From positions 28,530 to 51,359 of the forward strand of contig JAKCWW010003015.1 in the NCBI GenBank assembly GCA_026260175.1: 22,830 nt of DNA, in the 5' to 3' direction. Every line of letters begins with the position of its first letter. The stretch's first letter is position 1. The stretch comes from Reticulitermes lucifugus (taxonomy: Eukaryota; Arthropoda; Insecta; Blattodea; Rhinotermitidae). Below are positions 15,662 through 22,830 of this stretch, one piece after another. A model generated the notes under the pieces. That model did no database searches, was not told where the DNA came from, and worked only from the letters and a program-made list of their open reading frames with translations. Made by a program: the position numbers and the translations under genes.

Positions 15662-15678
15662 GGGGNGGGGGGGGGGGG
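15662..15678. repeat. Poly-G run containing the only ambiguous base (N at 15666)
   Basis: Seventeen positions of G with one N. The tract is likely to be of uncertain length in the assembly. Confidence 0.9.
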
Positions 15679-15877
15679 TGGAGCATCGTGCTGTCCAGGG
15701 CATTGTAGTTAAGAAGAAAGTTCAGAAGAAATGAGATGAGACCAGACTTTACTCAGTTTGCATCATTCCCCACCATAGTCCCCTGCCCAGTTTGCATCAG
15801 TCCCCACCATAGTCCCCTGCCCAGTTTGCATTAATCCCCTCCATAGTCCCTTGCCCACTGGACAGCACAACATTCCA
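15679..15877. repeat. Minisatellite (34 bp x 3) between imperfect inverted repeats
   Basis: Three nearly identical 34-bp units start at 15754, 15788 and 15822 (cagtttgcatcattccccac..catagtcccctgcc). They are flanked by tggagcatcgtgctgtccag (15679-15698) and its inverted match ctggacagcacaacattcca (15858-15877), 16 of 20 identical. Confidence 0.85.
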
Positions 15878-15899
15878 CACCTCCACTCTTACTGTCAAT

Positions 15900-16725
15900 G
15901 CAAGACCTATATCTCAGGTAACATTCTCCTTCTGAGTCATTCACCCTGAAGATGGTGATTGTAATGTATACCAAAACACTGGAATAACTTCAGTGTGTGA
16001 CATAACAGAAGAACAAAAGCTAAAGTTACACATTAGATACTGGCTCAAAAAATCTAAAGACAAGAATAAGAGTGGTCTGATACACAGTATTATGGGTTGT
16101 GAATTCCTACCTTCAGGAACCATGACTGTTTGCCACAAACAAATTTACTTTTTTAACAGTGGACCTTGGAAACACAACTTAAAACAACCTAACAAAATGC
16201 ACTTGCCTATACATTTTCAGTACAGTCATATATCTCTGTTAACTCACCCATGATGAACAGTTGAACATATTTCTGGAACTCTCAACTAAAAATTTGTCAT
16301 ACTCCCCAGCAGGCTGGCAGTTTACCCATGAAGTAAGTTTCTGCACCCCCATTTTTGTACACATCTTCACATATTAATTTTTTCGTGGGTAGTTTTATTG
16401 CCTAAATTGTTAATTCTGAACTGAGATGGCCAACTACTGTCTATGACTTAAATATGTAAAATACGTGTATATACAAAGTGTCACATCAGAAATTTGTAGG
16501 CTGTAGTGATTTAACAGAGAGAATGTTACAGTGAAAGTTTCATATTATGGGTCTGAATGTGTTTAGAAGTTACAAAGAGCAGGAACTGAATCAACAACCT
16601 CAAGACAGGTATAAGTGGAAATCCCAAAATGAACGGTAAAAATAAATATATGTCTTAGAGGAGAGCAACTAACATAATGTTACATCAAAGAATGGCAATT
16701 TCAAACTCATACACAACATTAAAGT
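15900..16725. other. No recognisable gene
   Basis: AT-rich. A possible decayed hammerhead-type segment (ccctgaagatggtgatt...accaaaacactgg) lies at 15947-15983. AATAAA at 16641-16646 is the first canonical poly(A) signal seen downstream of the gene on this strand. The plus-strand frame 15993-16253 has no known motif. Confidence 0.35.
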
Positions 16726-16729
16726 CCAG

Positions 16730-16960
16730 TGAGTATCATTCCTGCTTCATATTTGGAGGTCCTGTGTTCAAATCTTGATCCAGGGACTGGTTATTCAGAA
16801 TGAGGTTTTTGTGGCTTTTTTCAGTCCCTCCACACAAATTCTGTGATGCCAACTCACATCACACCATGACCACTTCCTTTCATATCTTTTACAAACCAAT
16901 ATTCACTAATCATCCTACCATTCAACACCACACCTGTATAGTCTGAGCTACTGACAACAC
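16730..16960 (+). repeat. SINE-B, tRNA-derived
   Basis: A plus-strand tRNA-like head (ccagtgagtatcattcctgc ... ggtcctGTGTTCAAATCttgatccaggg) leads into ctggttattcagaatgagg and the tail shared with 2600-2715 (accatgaccacttcctttca). Confidence 0.55.
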
Positions 16961-17515
16961 CCTTAGGTACATGATAAAAGGCATACAACCTTCCTACACT
17001 TATGACTAACAACCTGTCATTTGATTAGTGCATCCTAGCCTCTCAGTAGATTCTTGCTTCTTGATTTAATGACATTCTATCAGCTGCCCTGATTATACAG
17101 CAATGAATAGCAGGATCATATTAATTCTGAATATAAGAACACAATGATGGGCATTGTTCATATTCTGCTTTAAGGTACATTTCCCTTGTAGAAATGAGGA
17201 AAACCACAAAGGACCTCGGTGAGGACAGCCAGTCTGTGACCCACACAAGGCAGAGCCAGTGAAAGATGAGAATGTGTAACAAGAAATCTGTTAAACATTA
17301 ACCCATCAAACATCACAATTCTGTAAACATATCTCTACACCTTACAGTAAGAACAGCCTCTCCAACAAGTGAATAAATTTGACAAGAGTGTGTGGGAATT
17401 TCATGTTATGATCATGTCAGTTGCATCTGCCTTCCTTGCACATTATGAATTAACTGCAGCTTTAACCTTGTGATATCTCTCATGATGTATGGAAATCTGC
17501 TTATTTTGTACAAAA
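16961..17515. other. No recognisable gene
   Basis: AT-rich. It includes a second gaggaaaaccaca segment (17197), probably another SINE piece. Confidence 0.3.
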
Positions 17516-17517
17516 TA

Positions 17518-18165
17518 CAGTAGAATTCCTTTAGTCTGGCACATGATCATCTGGCACTCCAGATAGTTCAGCATGTGAAGATACCAGTCCCAAGACTGGA
17601 AGTTCTGTCATCTGTAACTTCTGGTGTGCATACTGATTCCATAATATTATCTTGGGTTATCTGGACCTTACTGAGCCTATCAAGCTATTATAATGACTTA
17701 AAAAGATTCAAAGATGGGTAAATTAGGTCTTGCTTCCAAGAGGAAACGTGTAACTTTAACAGTTCCTCAGAAACTTGAAATAATTGGGAGGCTTGAAAGT
17801 GACAAAAGCCAAAAAGAGGTTGTGGCTTCATACAACACTGAATCATCAACAATCAATGATATAAAGGAATGGACAAACCAACTGCTATCATTTATGGTAT
17901 CAAATGAAACTGTAAATTGGCACAATTGGACTAGATGTTGTATAAGAAGTTTACAGCAATGCATTCTGAAGGAAAACCCATGACTGGGCCTATGATAATT
18001 GAAAAAGCTGAGTCATTTTATGATGAAATGAAAATAACTGACAAGTGCACACATCCTGAAGGCAGTAACAAAAAATTACCTGTAAGAACTCAGGTCGATA
18101 TAGATACTGTCTGATAAACCCGAACTTGGCCTGACCTGTGGGTGCCAGATTAAAGGAATTCTGCG
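17518..18165 (+). mobile_element. Internally deleted pogo/Tigger transposon
   Basis: The left terminus is CAGTAGAATTCCTTTAGTCT..ggca, preceded by TA (17516-17517). The right terminus, inverted, is cgcagaattcctttaatctggca (18143-18165 on the plus strand), followed by TA (18166-18167). The first roughly 20 bases after CAG agree with one or two changes. The interior holds the N-terminal part of a transposase (17714-18114) and nothing of the catalytic DDE domain. A complete element of this group is about 2-3 kb, so most has been lost. Confidence 0.8.
17714..18114 (+). pseudogene. Pogo/Tigger (jerky-like) transposase N-terminus, frameshifted
   Basis: Frame one (17714-17983) starts MGKLGLASKRKRVTLTVPQK and continues LEIIGRLESDKSQKEVVASY, STINDIKEW: the CENP-B/pogo-type helix-turn-helix (KRK...t..eKleIi..le.g.s..eva..y....sTv.dIkk). 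A frameshift near 17960-17967 moves the match to a second frame, 17968-18114: EGKPMTGPMIIEKAESFYDE and LPVRTQ, which is the second DNA-binding helix region (..gkPisGpml.ekA..f...). The TGA at 18112-18114 lies just before the right terminal repeat. No DDE residues are present. Confidence 0.8.
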
Positions 18166-18314
18166 TACCTTACATTTCACGTTCATGTGGCAAAACTGCT
18201 TTTATGGAAGGTTGTGTAACATACCTTATAATTTTATGTACAAAAAGATTAATATATTTTAAACAATATACATAAATTAATATAAATAAAATTCCCATAG
18301 GTTTCTCACTGTCT

Positions 18315-18650
18315 ATTATCATGTTAAAAGGCATACCCTTGCCCAGTTCCTGTTATGTTAATGGGTGCACCCTTGCTGTCCCTGCTACCATGTCAATAGG
18401 CACAGGGTTCCCTACCCACTGTCAACAGGCATACCCTAGCCCTGTTCCTGTTACCACAAAATAACCATGCCCTTGCCCCCTGTCTCTGTTACCATCTCAA
18501 TAGGCACACCCTTGCCCTGTGCATGTTACCACATCAATAGTCACACTCTTGCCCTGTCCTTGTTACCCTGTCAACATGCACACCCCTGCCCTGTCCCAGT
18601 TACCACATCAATAGCCATACTCTTGCTGTGTTCCTGTTATCTCACCTTCA
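18315..18650. repeat. 37-bp minisatellite, about 9 imperfect units
   Basis: The unit ttaccatctcaataggcaca..cccttgccctgtgcatg recurs with 37-bp spacing (for example starting at 18487, 18524, 18561, 18598), with more diverged units to the left from 18315. An open frame at 18467-18658 (Pro/Cys/His/Ser repeats) is only a read-through of the tandem repeat. Confidence 0.85.
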
Positions 18651-18845
18651 TTACATAATATCACTCTGAAATTTAATGACAATGGTGTATTCTTATTATT
18701 ACTATGGCTTTCCAACTGATTACAATACAAAAGTATATTTTACTCTTATCAATAGCACAGTCACAACCAACACACACACACACCTGCAACACCAAAACCA
18801 GTGAAACTACGTGCCTAGTATGCAAACTCCTGTAAAGTAGCCACA

Positions 18846-19011
18846 CAAAATATTTAAAAAACCCAGTTTTTCGTACATGTATGGATACTACATAAAATAC
18901 CAGGAGTGCAAGAAAAAGTGTATACAAGTGACCTACCTTAAGGACCAATTTATCCGGGCGCACAAAGATCCTTATGTAACGTACAGGATTGACACTAGTT
19001 TTTTACATTAG
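18846..19011 (+). pseudogene. GIY-YIG endonuclease-like remnant of a Penelope-like element
   Basis: The frame reads FKKPSFSYMYGYYIKYQECK, then KKCIQVTYLKDQFIRAHKDP and stops with TAG at 19009-19011. GYY..K.QECKKKCIQ..YLKDQFIRAHKD lines up with the GIY-YIG pattern GIYkI.C..C.k.YIGQT.R.fk.RF.EH, as in the C-terminal domain of Penelope-type proteins. The second motif (YIG) is changed to CIQ, and the catalytic Arg is uncertain. The position between inverted repeats and upstream of a hammerhead supports the call more than the sequence alone does. Confidence 0.45.
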
Positions 19012-19251
19012 TACTGCCACACACACACAGACACATTTTACGGTCTGACTCCATTTTTTTATTTTCATATTTTTATACTTACATGTTTTTATATTTTACG
19101 TCTTTTATATCTACAGTTTAATGTACACATCTCTTAGGCAGCACATTTTTATATACTGATATACATTTTATATATGTAATTGTAAAAAAAAAAGGGGGGA
19201 GTTTTTCCTCTTACAAAATGCATGGAGTTTGATTTTCATAGTTTTCTGCCA

Positions 19252-19290
19252 CAGGCCTGATGATGGCTCCTTGAAGCTGAAACCGGTAGC
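19252..19290 (+). ncRNA. Hammerhead ribozyme (type I, minimal helix III), apparently intact
   Basis: The order is CAGGC, CTGATGA, helix II (GGCT..AGCT), GAAA, helix III ACCGGT (a 6-base self-complementary string), A (cleavage after GUA), GCCTG. Helix I pairs CAGGC with GCCUG for five perfect Watson-Crick pairs. All conserved core residues (CUGANGA, GAAA, UH at the cut site) are present. A palindromic, very short helix III is as described for Penelope-element hammerheads, which may act as dimers. Confidence 0.8.
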
Positions 19291-19714
19291 CTGATTACGT
19301 ATTGCAGGTGTGTGTGTTGGTTGTGACTGTGCTATTGATAAGAGTCAAATATACTTTTGCATGTACATACCAATAGGGATGTCTAATATTAAAACAAATG
19401 TTTAAGGGACTAGCTCTGACACCATCCTCAAAAAAGAAAGGGGAAATCCTGCCCCAGTGGAGTAGGTTCTTCATCCCTAGCTTAACAGAGGACAGAGACA
19501 GAGCCAGTGTCCAAAGAGTGTTTCCAGAATCACTCGGTGGAAAAAGTTTCATACTAATAACCACCATGATATACCAGTATGGCTAAGCAACCCCTAGAAG
19601 AATAAAATGTGAAATGTGTCGACAGTATGTGAATGAGCATTAGAAAAGTATTTGATGTTCAGATGTGGACACACTTGTCCCAGAATCAGATTGATGAAAG
19701 TGTTGCAAACATGA

Positions 19715-19860
19715 AGGAAGAAACGAGATTTGAGGTTCTCATCACAGTGAATATTAAGAGTACAGTCTTCTAGGATGTGGTGCTATACAATCCAACAGAC
19801 AGCTACCAACATTTCACAGTAACTTTCTGCCTCCATTTTCAGAAGAAGCAGGTTCCTCCA
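19715..19860 (+). repeat. Repeat R copy
   Basis: It contains gagatttgaggttctcatca, gtgaatattaagagtacagt, cttctaggatgtgg, acagctaccaacatttcacag and tgcctccattttcag. It shares blocks with 11191-11560, 13798-13925, 15003-15080 and 6768-6900. It is the empty-site reference that shows the MITE insertion at 11209. Confidence 0.65.
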
Positions 19861-20029
19861 AAACAGTGGTACCTCCCTACCAAACCACACTATTTCAACC
19901 CAGAGGAGCTACCTACAGCTTGACAGAACCTACAAGCCCTACCTTAAATTCTGATTTTATCTATTTGCTAGAAAAAAAAAAGTCCAAGCATGATAGGAAT
20001 AAACCTAGCAAGGTAACTTTCACTGCCAG

Positions 20030-20375
20030 AAACTGGGAATGCAGTGGGTCAGTACATCATTTATTTGTAGATTTCAAGAAAGCCTATGATTCTGTTAGGA
20101 GATAAGCATGTTACACTAAGCTCACTGCATCTGGTACACCTGTTAGCCTAATTAGATAAAACCTACAGCAAAGTATACATATATAAACATCTATTTGATG
20201 CATTTTTTATTCAGAATGGATTAAAACAGAGAGATGCTTTATTTTTTGCCATTGCTTTCCAACATCACCTTAAGACATGACATTAGAAAGCTCCAAGAAA
20301 TGAAAAAGGAACTGGAACTGACTGGGACATATGGTGATACTCGTATTAATCTTCTTTCTGGCAAAATGTAGGTAC
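20030..20375 (+). pseudogene. LINE reverse-transcriptase relic (palm region)
   Basis: Three successive frames show VHHLFVDFKKAYDSVRR then stop (about 20048-20105); HLFDAFFIQNGLKQRDALFF (20188-20277); and DIRKLQEMKKELELTGTY.. up to a stop at about 20375. These correspond to reverse-transcriptase blocks around the first catalytic Asp (F.DFkkAyDsv) and the 'GlkQGDaLSPlLFn.aLe' segment, where the GD is now RD and the SP is gone. The YADD box is not preserved. The family looks the same as the C-terminal relic at 1869-2456, but this copy covers a different part. Confidence 0.8.
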
Positions 20376-20379
20376 CACA

Positions 20380-21120
20380 AAAATAACCACAAAAGTCTAT
20401 TACTCTCTACACTTATTTCCATTTCTTATGAAGTTTAACCTCGGCTGGGAAATACAACAGCCGATCACAACAGGGGGTTGCAAGCAGCCTTTGTCCAAGG
20501 CATTCAGTTCTTGCTTCATAGTTAATGCAAATCTCTCTGCTTCCAGCAGTTACAGTACTGAAGTGTTGTCATATTTTTTTGTTTTAGCCAAGGAAAATGG
20601 GTAGTTTGAAAGACACTGAACACTCGGTAACCCATGTGAGTTATGTTCTGTGCCACATAATCTGCCAAAACTTGGTCAAAAGCATATGACTACAGCTGGT
20701 TCACTCCACACAGACAACCTTGTTGCATAGTTGTGTAGTGTGATGTTATCCTGATTGGTTTCATCCAGGCTTCATAAGAAAAGAAAGTTAATAAGTTACA
20801 TACACATATACACATACATTCACCGATCTAATATCCACACAAGTAGGATTGGATATGGAATTCATCAAGAACAGAATAGATTGCAATATGCAATCAAGTC
20901 AAAACACTGAGATACAAATGAGATAAAAAGTTACATAAAATTAGTAAAACACTATAAATAACAAGAGAATTAATACTCACTAAGACAATTACAATAAATA
21001 ATAACAAGTCAACATTTGAAAATTAAGTAGAATAAAGGACATGGACCTACACAGAATGCATATATATATATTCTAGAAATACACCAACAAATGCACAAAT
21101 CACTAAAAAGGTGCAATCAG
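20380..21120. other. No recognisable gene
   Basis: AT-rich. A short perfect inverted repeat (gattgcaatatgcaatc, about 20880) and a (tata)n stretch near 21060 are the only structures noted. Confidence 0.35.
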
Positions 21121-21139
21121 CCCTTTATTATAGTCGAAA

Positions 21140-21185
21140 CCTACACATGTTTCGGGTCTCCATGAGCCATCATCAGGGGTTTTCT
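21140..21185 (-). ncRNA. Hammerhead ribozyme motif
   Basis: On the minus strand it reads AAAACCC, CTGATGA, helix II (GGCTC..GAGACC with one bulged A), GAAAC, ATGTGTA, GGTTT. The core is intact, the cleavage triplet GUA is available, and helix I can form GG..UUU with AAA..CC with a one-base bulge. Helix III is again minimal. I found no inverted-repeat partner within 600 bp. Confidence 0.6.
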
Positions 21186-21560
21186 AATAGTGCTTTTCAA
21201 ATGCTGGATCGGTCTGTTATTGACATTCGTAAAATTTTTTTGCACTGTTTATAAAAACATTTATAAGTTAAAATCGTGAGTCATAAAATATAGTTAAATG
21301 ATAGAATGTTAAAACCACACTGTTCACTGTATCTTATAAGGAAATGTGTCGCACTCTAGATGTTCCACAAGATCATATACTGCACTATGTAGATTGTGGT
21401 GGAATTTGCTGTAGACGGTGATGGATGGTGCGTACTGTATGAATTTTTGGCATTTCGTCTTTTACGTTGTAGTGAGTAGTCTTGTGACGATGTGTGATAT
21501 AGTTAAGAAGAAGAGGTGGTTCTGGTGCTGTTGTAGTGTGGGGCTGCGTCTTGAAATGTA
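21186..21560. other. Possible body of the hammerhead-bearing element; no recognised gene
   Basis: Sequence on the 5' side of the minus-strand hammerhead at 21149-21176. The plus-strand frame at 21418-21633 has no known domain, and minus-strand frames are broken. Its place next to the ribozyme suggests it belongs to the same retroelement, which is inference. Confidence 0.3.
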
Positions 21561-21562
21561 TG

Positions 21563-21604
21563 TGGTGAAAGTGAACTGTGTTATGAGAAAGTTCACTTTC
21601 ACCA
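21563..21604. repeat. Perfect 15-bp hairpin
   Basis: Bases 21563-21577 (tggtgaaagtgaact) are the exact reverse complement of 21590-21604, with a 12-base loop (gtgttatgagaa). Confidence 0.9.
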
Positions 21605-21654
21605 GATACACTTCACAGATCACAGATCCTTGAAATATGATGATTTTTTTTAAA

Positions 21655-21703
21655 TTTCTTCAGGCAGTGTAACTCCATGGAGTTAGTTAGTTAGTTAGTT
21701 AGG
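21655..21703 (+). repeat. Repeat C tail with (GTTA)n microsatellite
   Basis: ctccatggagttagttagttagttagttagg: a repeat C 3' end running into about five GTTA units. This suggests that the repeat C tail seeds the microsatellite. Confidence 0.6.
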
Positions 21704-21719
21704 AAATTACAATTTCAAG

Positions 21720-22165
21720 GGAAGTTTTTCCCTAATCCTGCAACCGAATGCTACGAATCATTGCCTCCACGTCCACTAAATACGTAGTAACGATCCATAA
21801 TGTCTAACTTTTCCTTTAGGAGCTACGTGTCCTCTGCAGCAGGTGCTACTGTCATTGAATAAATCTGCATAAAGATAATAACAACTGTGAGACATCTACA
21901 AAACAAAAAATGCAAAATAACATGCCATAAATTACATTTTTCTGTAGGTATAATCTTGTTCCAGGTAACAGGGTTGAAATATTTGCTAACTGTGCACTTT
22001 CTCTCCCAGCAACATAAAAATTTCGAGTTTAAGTAAAAATTTCCTTTGAATGGCGTCTTAGAATATTGTGTTCGTTTGTATAAATGAGGTCAATTTGAGG
22101 TCAAAAATCGTGGATCGAGAGAACTTGTCTTAAGGTAAGTGGAAGAGGGTCGATTCGTTTCAGCA
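21720..22165. other. No recognisable gene; left flank of the LTR element
   Basis: AT-rich, with no domain-bearing frame. The last bases before 22170 would hold the target-site duplication, but the other end of the element is outside the window. Confidence 0.3.
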
Positions 22166-22169
22166 GGGA

Positions 22170-22655
22170 TGTAGCATACAGGGGCTCGTGACAGCCCGCT
22201 GACCACAGGGTGAATACCCAGATAGAGAGGGTGCAGCACATTCCTTCACGTTTGTTTAGTCTATAAGCAAAGTGGGGAAATGGAGCTGCAACCCCTTGTG
22301 TTTTTTGTAAAGAATGCGAAGACAGGAGAGGGGTTTGGAATATATCGTTATATGCAGCAGACATGCCTATATGAGACTTGACGTCTGAGAGCTCGCGGAA
22401 TTCTTTAGGCACCAGCGACACAGACAACATCACCACAGTCGCGTTGAAAATTAACAGTTAACAGCTCCTGTGCTCGCCTTCTCACAGCTTTCTTTGTTCC
22501 ATTGTAATAGTTTATTTTAACCATTAAATACTACTCAATATATCAATAGAGGAGACTGTCCTGAGCTATCACTCTTAATCGACAAGACCCGCTCTCCTAT
22601 TTCATCCACCTAACTCGGGCACGGAACCCAGGCTCCCCGGGTCCGGGTCGCTACA
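22170..22655 (+). mobile_element. 5' LTR of an LTR retrotransposon (486 bp)
   Basis: The LTR begins TGTAGC and ends GCTACA, a 6-bp terminal inverted repeat in the usual TG..CA form. Seven bases later a tRNA-complementary primer site starts with TGGTGTCAGCG. Composition shifts from AT-rich to GC-rich towards its right end and beyond. A minus-strand open frame of 111 codons inside (22436-22101) overlaps the LTR start and is regarded as chance. The body of the element is outside the window, so superfamily (Gypsy, BEL or other) cannot be set. Confidence 0.65.
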
Positions 22656-22662
22656 TAAAAAT

Positions 22663-22680
22663 TGGTGTCAGCGTGTGTGG
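22663..22680 (+). other. Primer-binding site of the LTR retrotransposon
   Basis: TGGTGTCAGCGTGTGTGG begins with TGG, the complement of a tRNA 3' CCA, and lies 7 bases after the LTR end. The matching tRNA species cannot be named from the sequence alone. Confidence 0.6.
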
Positions 22681-22830
22681 GGTTTTGTCGTCGACTGTCT
22701 CCGCCCAGCAATACTCATCTTTATCACCTCGCGGGCTCGTTCTGGCTGGCCACCCGAGCGACACCGAGCTGCAACATCTCCCGGGCTTGTAAGGAGTCCG
22801 TTAGATCACGAGGGACCGAGGAGCGGATCC
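22681..22830 (+). other. Leader of the LTR retrotransposon, cut by the window edge
   Basis: GC- and CpG-rich sequence (cctcgcgggctcg, ccgagcgacaccgag) unlike the rest of the window. No gag-like frame can be judged in 150 bases. Confidence 0.45.

Larger units (their letters stand above)
18728..19359 (+). mobile_element. Penelope-like retroelement fragment bounded by inverted repeats
   Basis: The segment 18728-18789 (caaaagtatattttactctt..aatagcacagtcacaacc..) recurs inverted at 19302-19359 with one substitution and a 4-base difference in a CA run. Between them lie a GIY-YIG-like protein remnant (18846-19011) and, just inside the right repeat, an intact hammerhead motif (19252-19290). Penelope-like elements combine a reverse transcriptase with a GIY-YIG endonuclease and have hammerheads in their terminal repeats, so this is a 5'-truncated copy. 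The reverse transcriptase is absent. Confidence 0.65.

Noticed and set aside
15754..15855. CRISPR-like direct repeats
   Set aside because: The 34-bp units are adjacent without spacers and the sequence is eukaryotic; it is a minisatellite.
15947..15983. Sixth hammerhead (ctgaaga ... caaaac)
   Set aside because: The GAAA core is changed to CAAA and helix I does not pair well, so it is not distinguishable from chance.
18467..18658. Open frame with repeated Pro/Cys/His/Ser
   Set aside because: It is a translation of the 37-bp minisatellite.
22101..22436. 111-codon minus-strand frame
   Set aside because: It crosses the left end of the LTR (22170) and shows no known motif.

Overview
The window is a stretch of animal nuclear genome, most likely from an insect. 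It is AT-rich and crowded with old transposable elements. It holds one protein-coding gene split by canonical GT-AG introns. The mix of repeats (a LINE family with a 'VFENRVLRKIFG' C-terminus, tRNA-headed SINEs, and a repeat that reads '..FWDVTxCSLVD..') resembles what I recall from cockroach and termite genomes. Blattodea is therefore an inference, not a proof. No bacterial features, operons or CRISPR arrays are present.

The real gene is on the + strand. It encodes an alpha-arrestin (arrestin-domain-containing, ARRDC-type) protein in five exons: 4980-5096, 9057-9274, 11788-11970, 14086-14271 and 15292-15465 (stop). All splice phases agree, giving 291 residues of continuous product. The first roughly 45 residues must lie in one or more exons upstream of the window. 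The predicted C-terminus stops right after the arrestin_C domain and carries no PPxY motif.

Layout: 1-4940 is upstream or first-intron sequence made of SINE ends, a CpG-richer block, a decayed LINE 3' end (1869-2456), tRNA-derived SINE heads and a truncated hAT-like DNA transposon (4140-4670). Intron 3960 bp (5097-9056) carries two units bounded by inverted repeats, both with hammerhead-ribozyme motifs. The second is a large fold-back of about 680 bp ending about 46 bp before exon 9057. Intron 9275-11787 holds a tRNA-derived SINE and a 244-bp TA-flanked MITE that cleanly splits an older repeat. Intron 11971-14085 holds a 702-bp pogo-type MITE with a nested palindromic element, then a mariner transposase relic. 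Intron 14272-15291 holds repeat tails. Downstream of the gene come a poly-G/34-bp minisatellite block, a SINE, an internally deleted pogo/Tigger element with its helix-turn-helix reading frame (17518-18165), a 37-bp minisatellite, a Penelope-like unit with an apparently intact hammerhead ribozyme and a GIY-YIG remnant (18728-19359), a LINE reverse-transcriptase relic (20030-20375), another hammerhead (21149-21176) and, at the right edge, a 5' LTR (22170-22655) with a primer-binding site.

The most striking theme is five hammerhead-type motifs (CTGATGA ... GAAAC) in about 16 kb, in both orientations, mostly next to inverted repeats. One retains all core residues, a cleavage triplet and a 5-bp helix I. 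This matches the known association of hammerheads with Penelope-like retroelements, and the GIY-YIG remnant between one pair of inverted repeats supports that reading.
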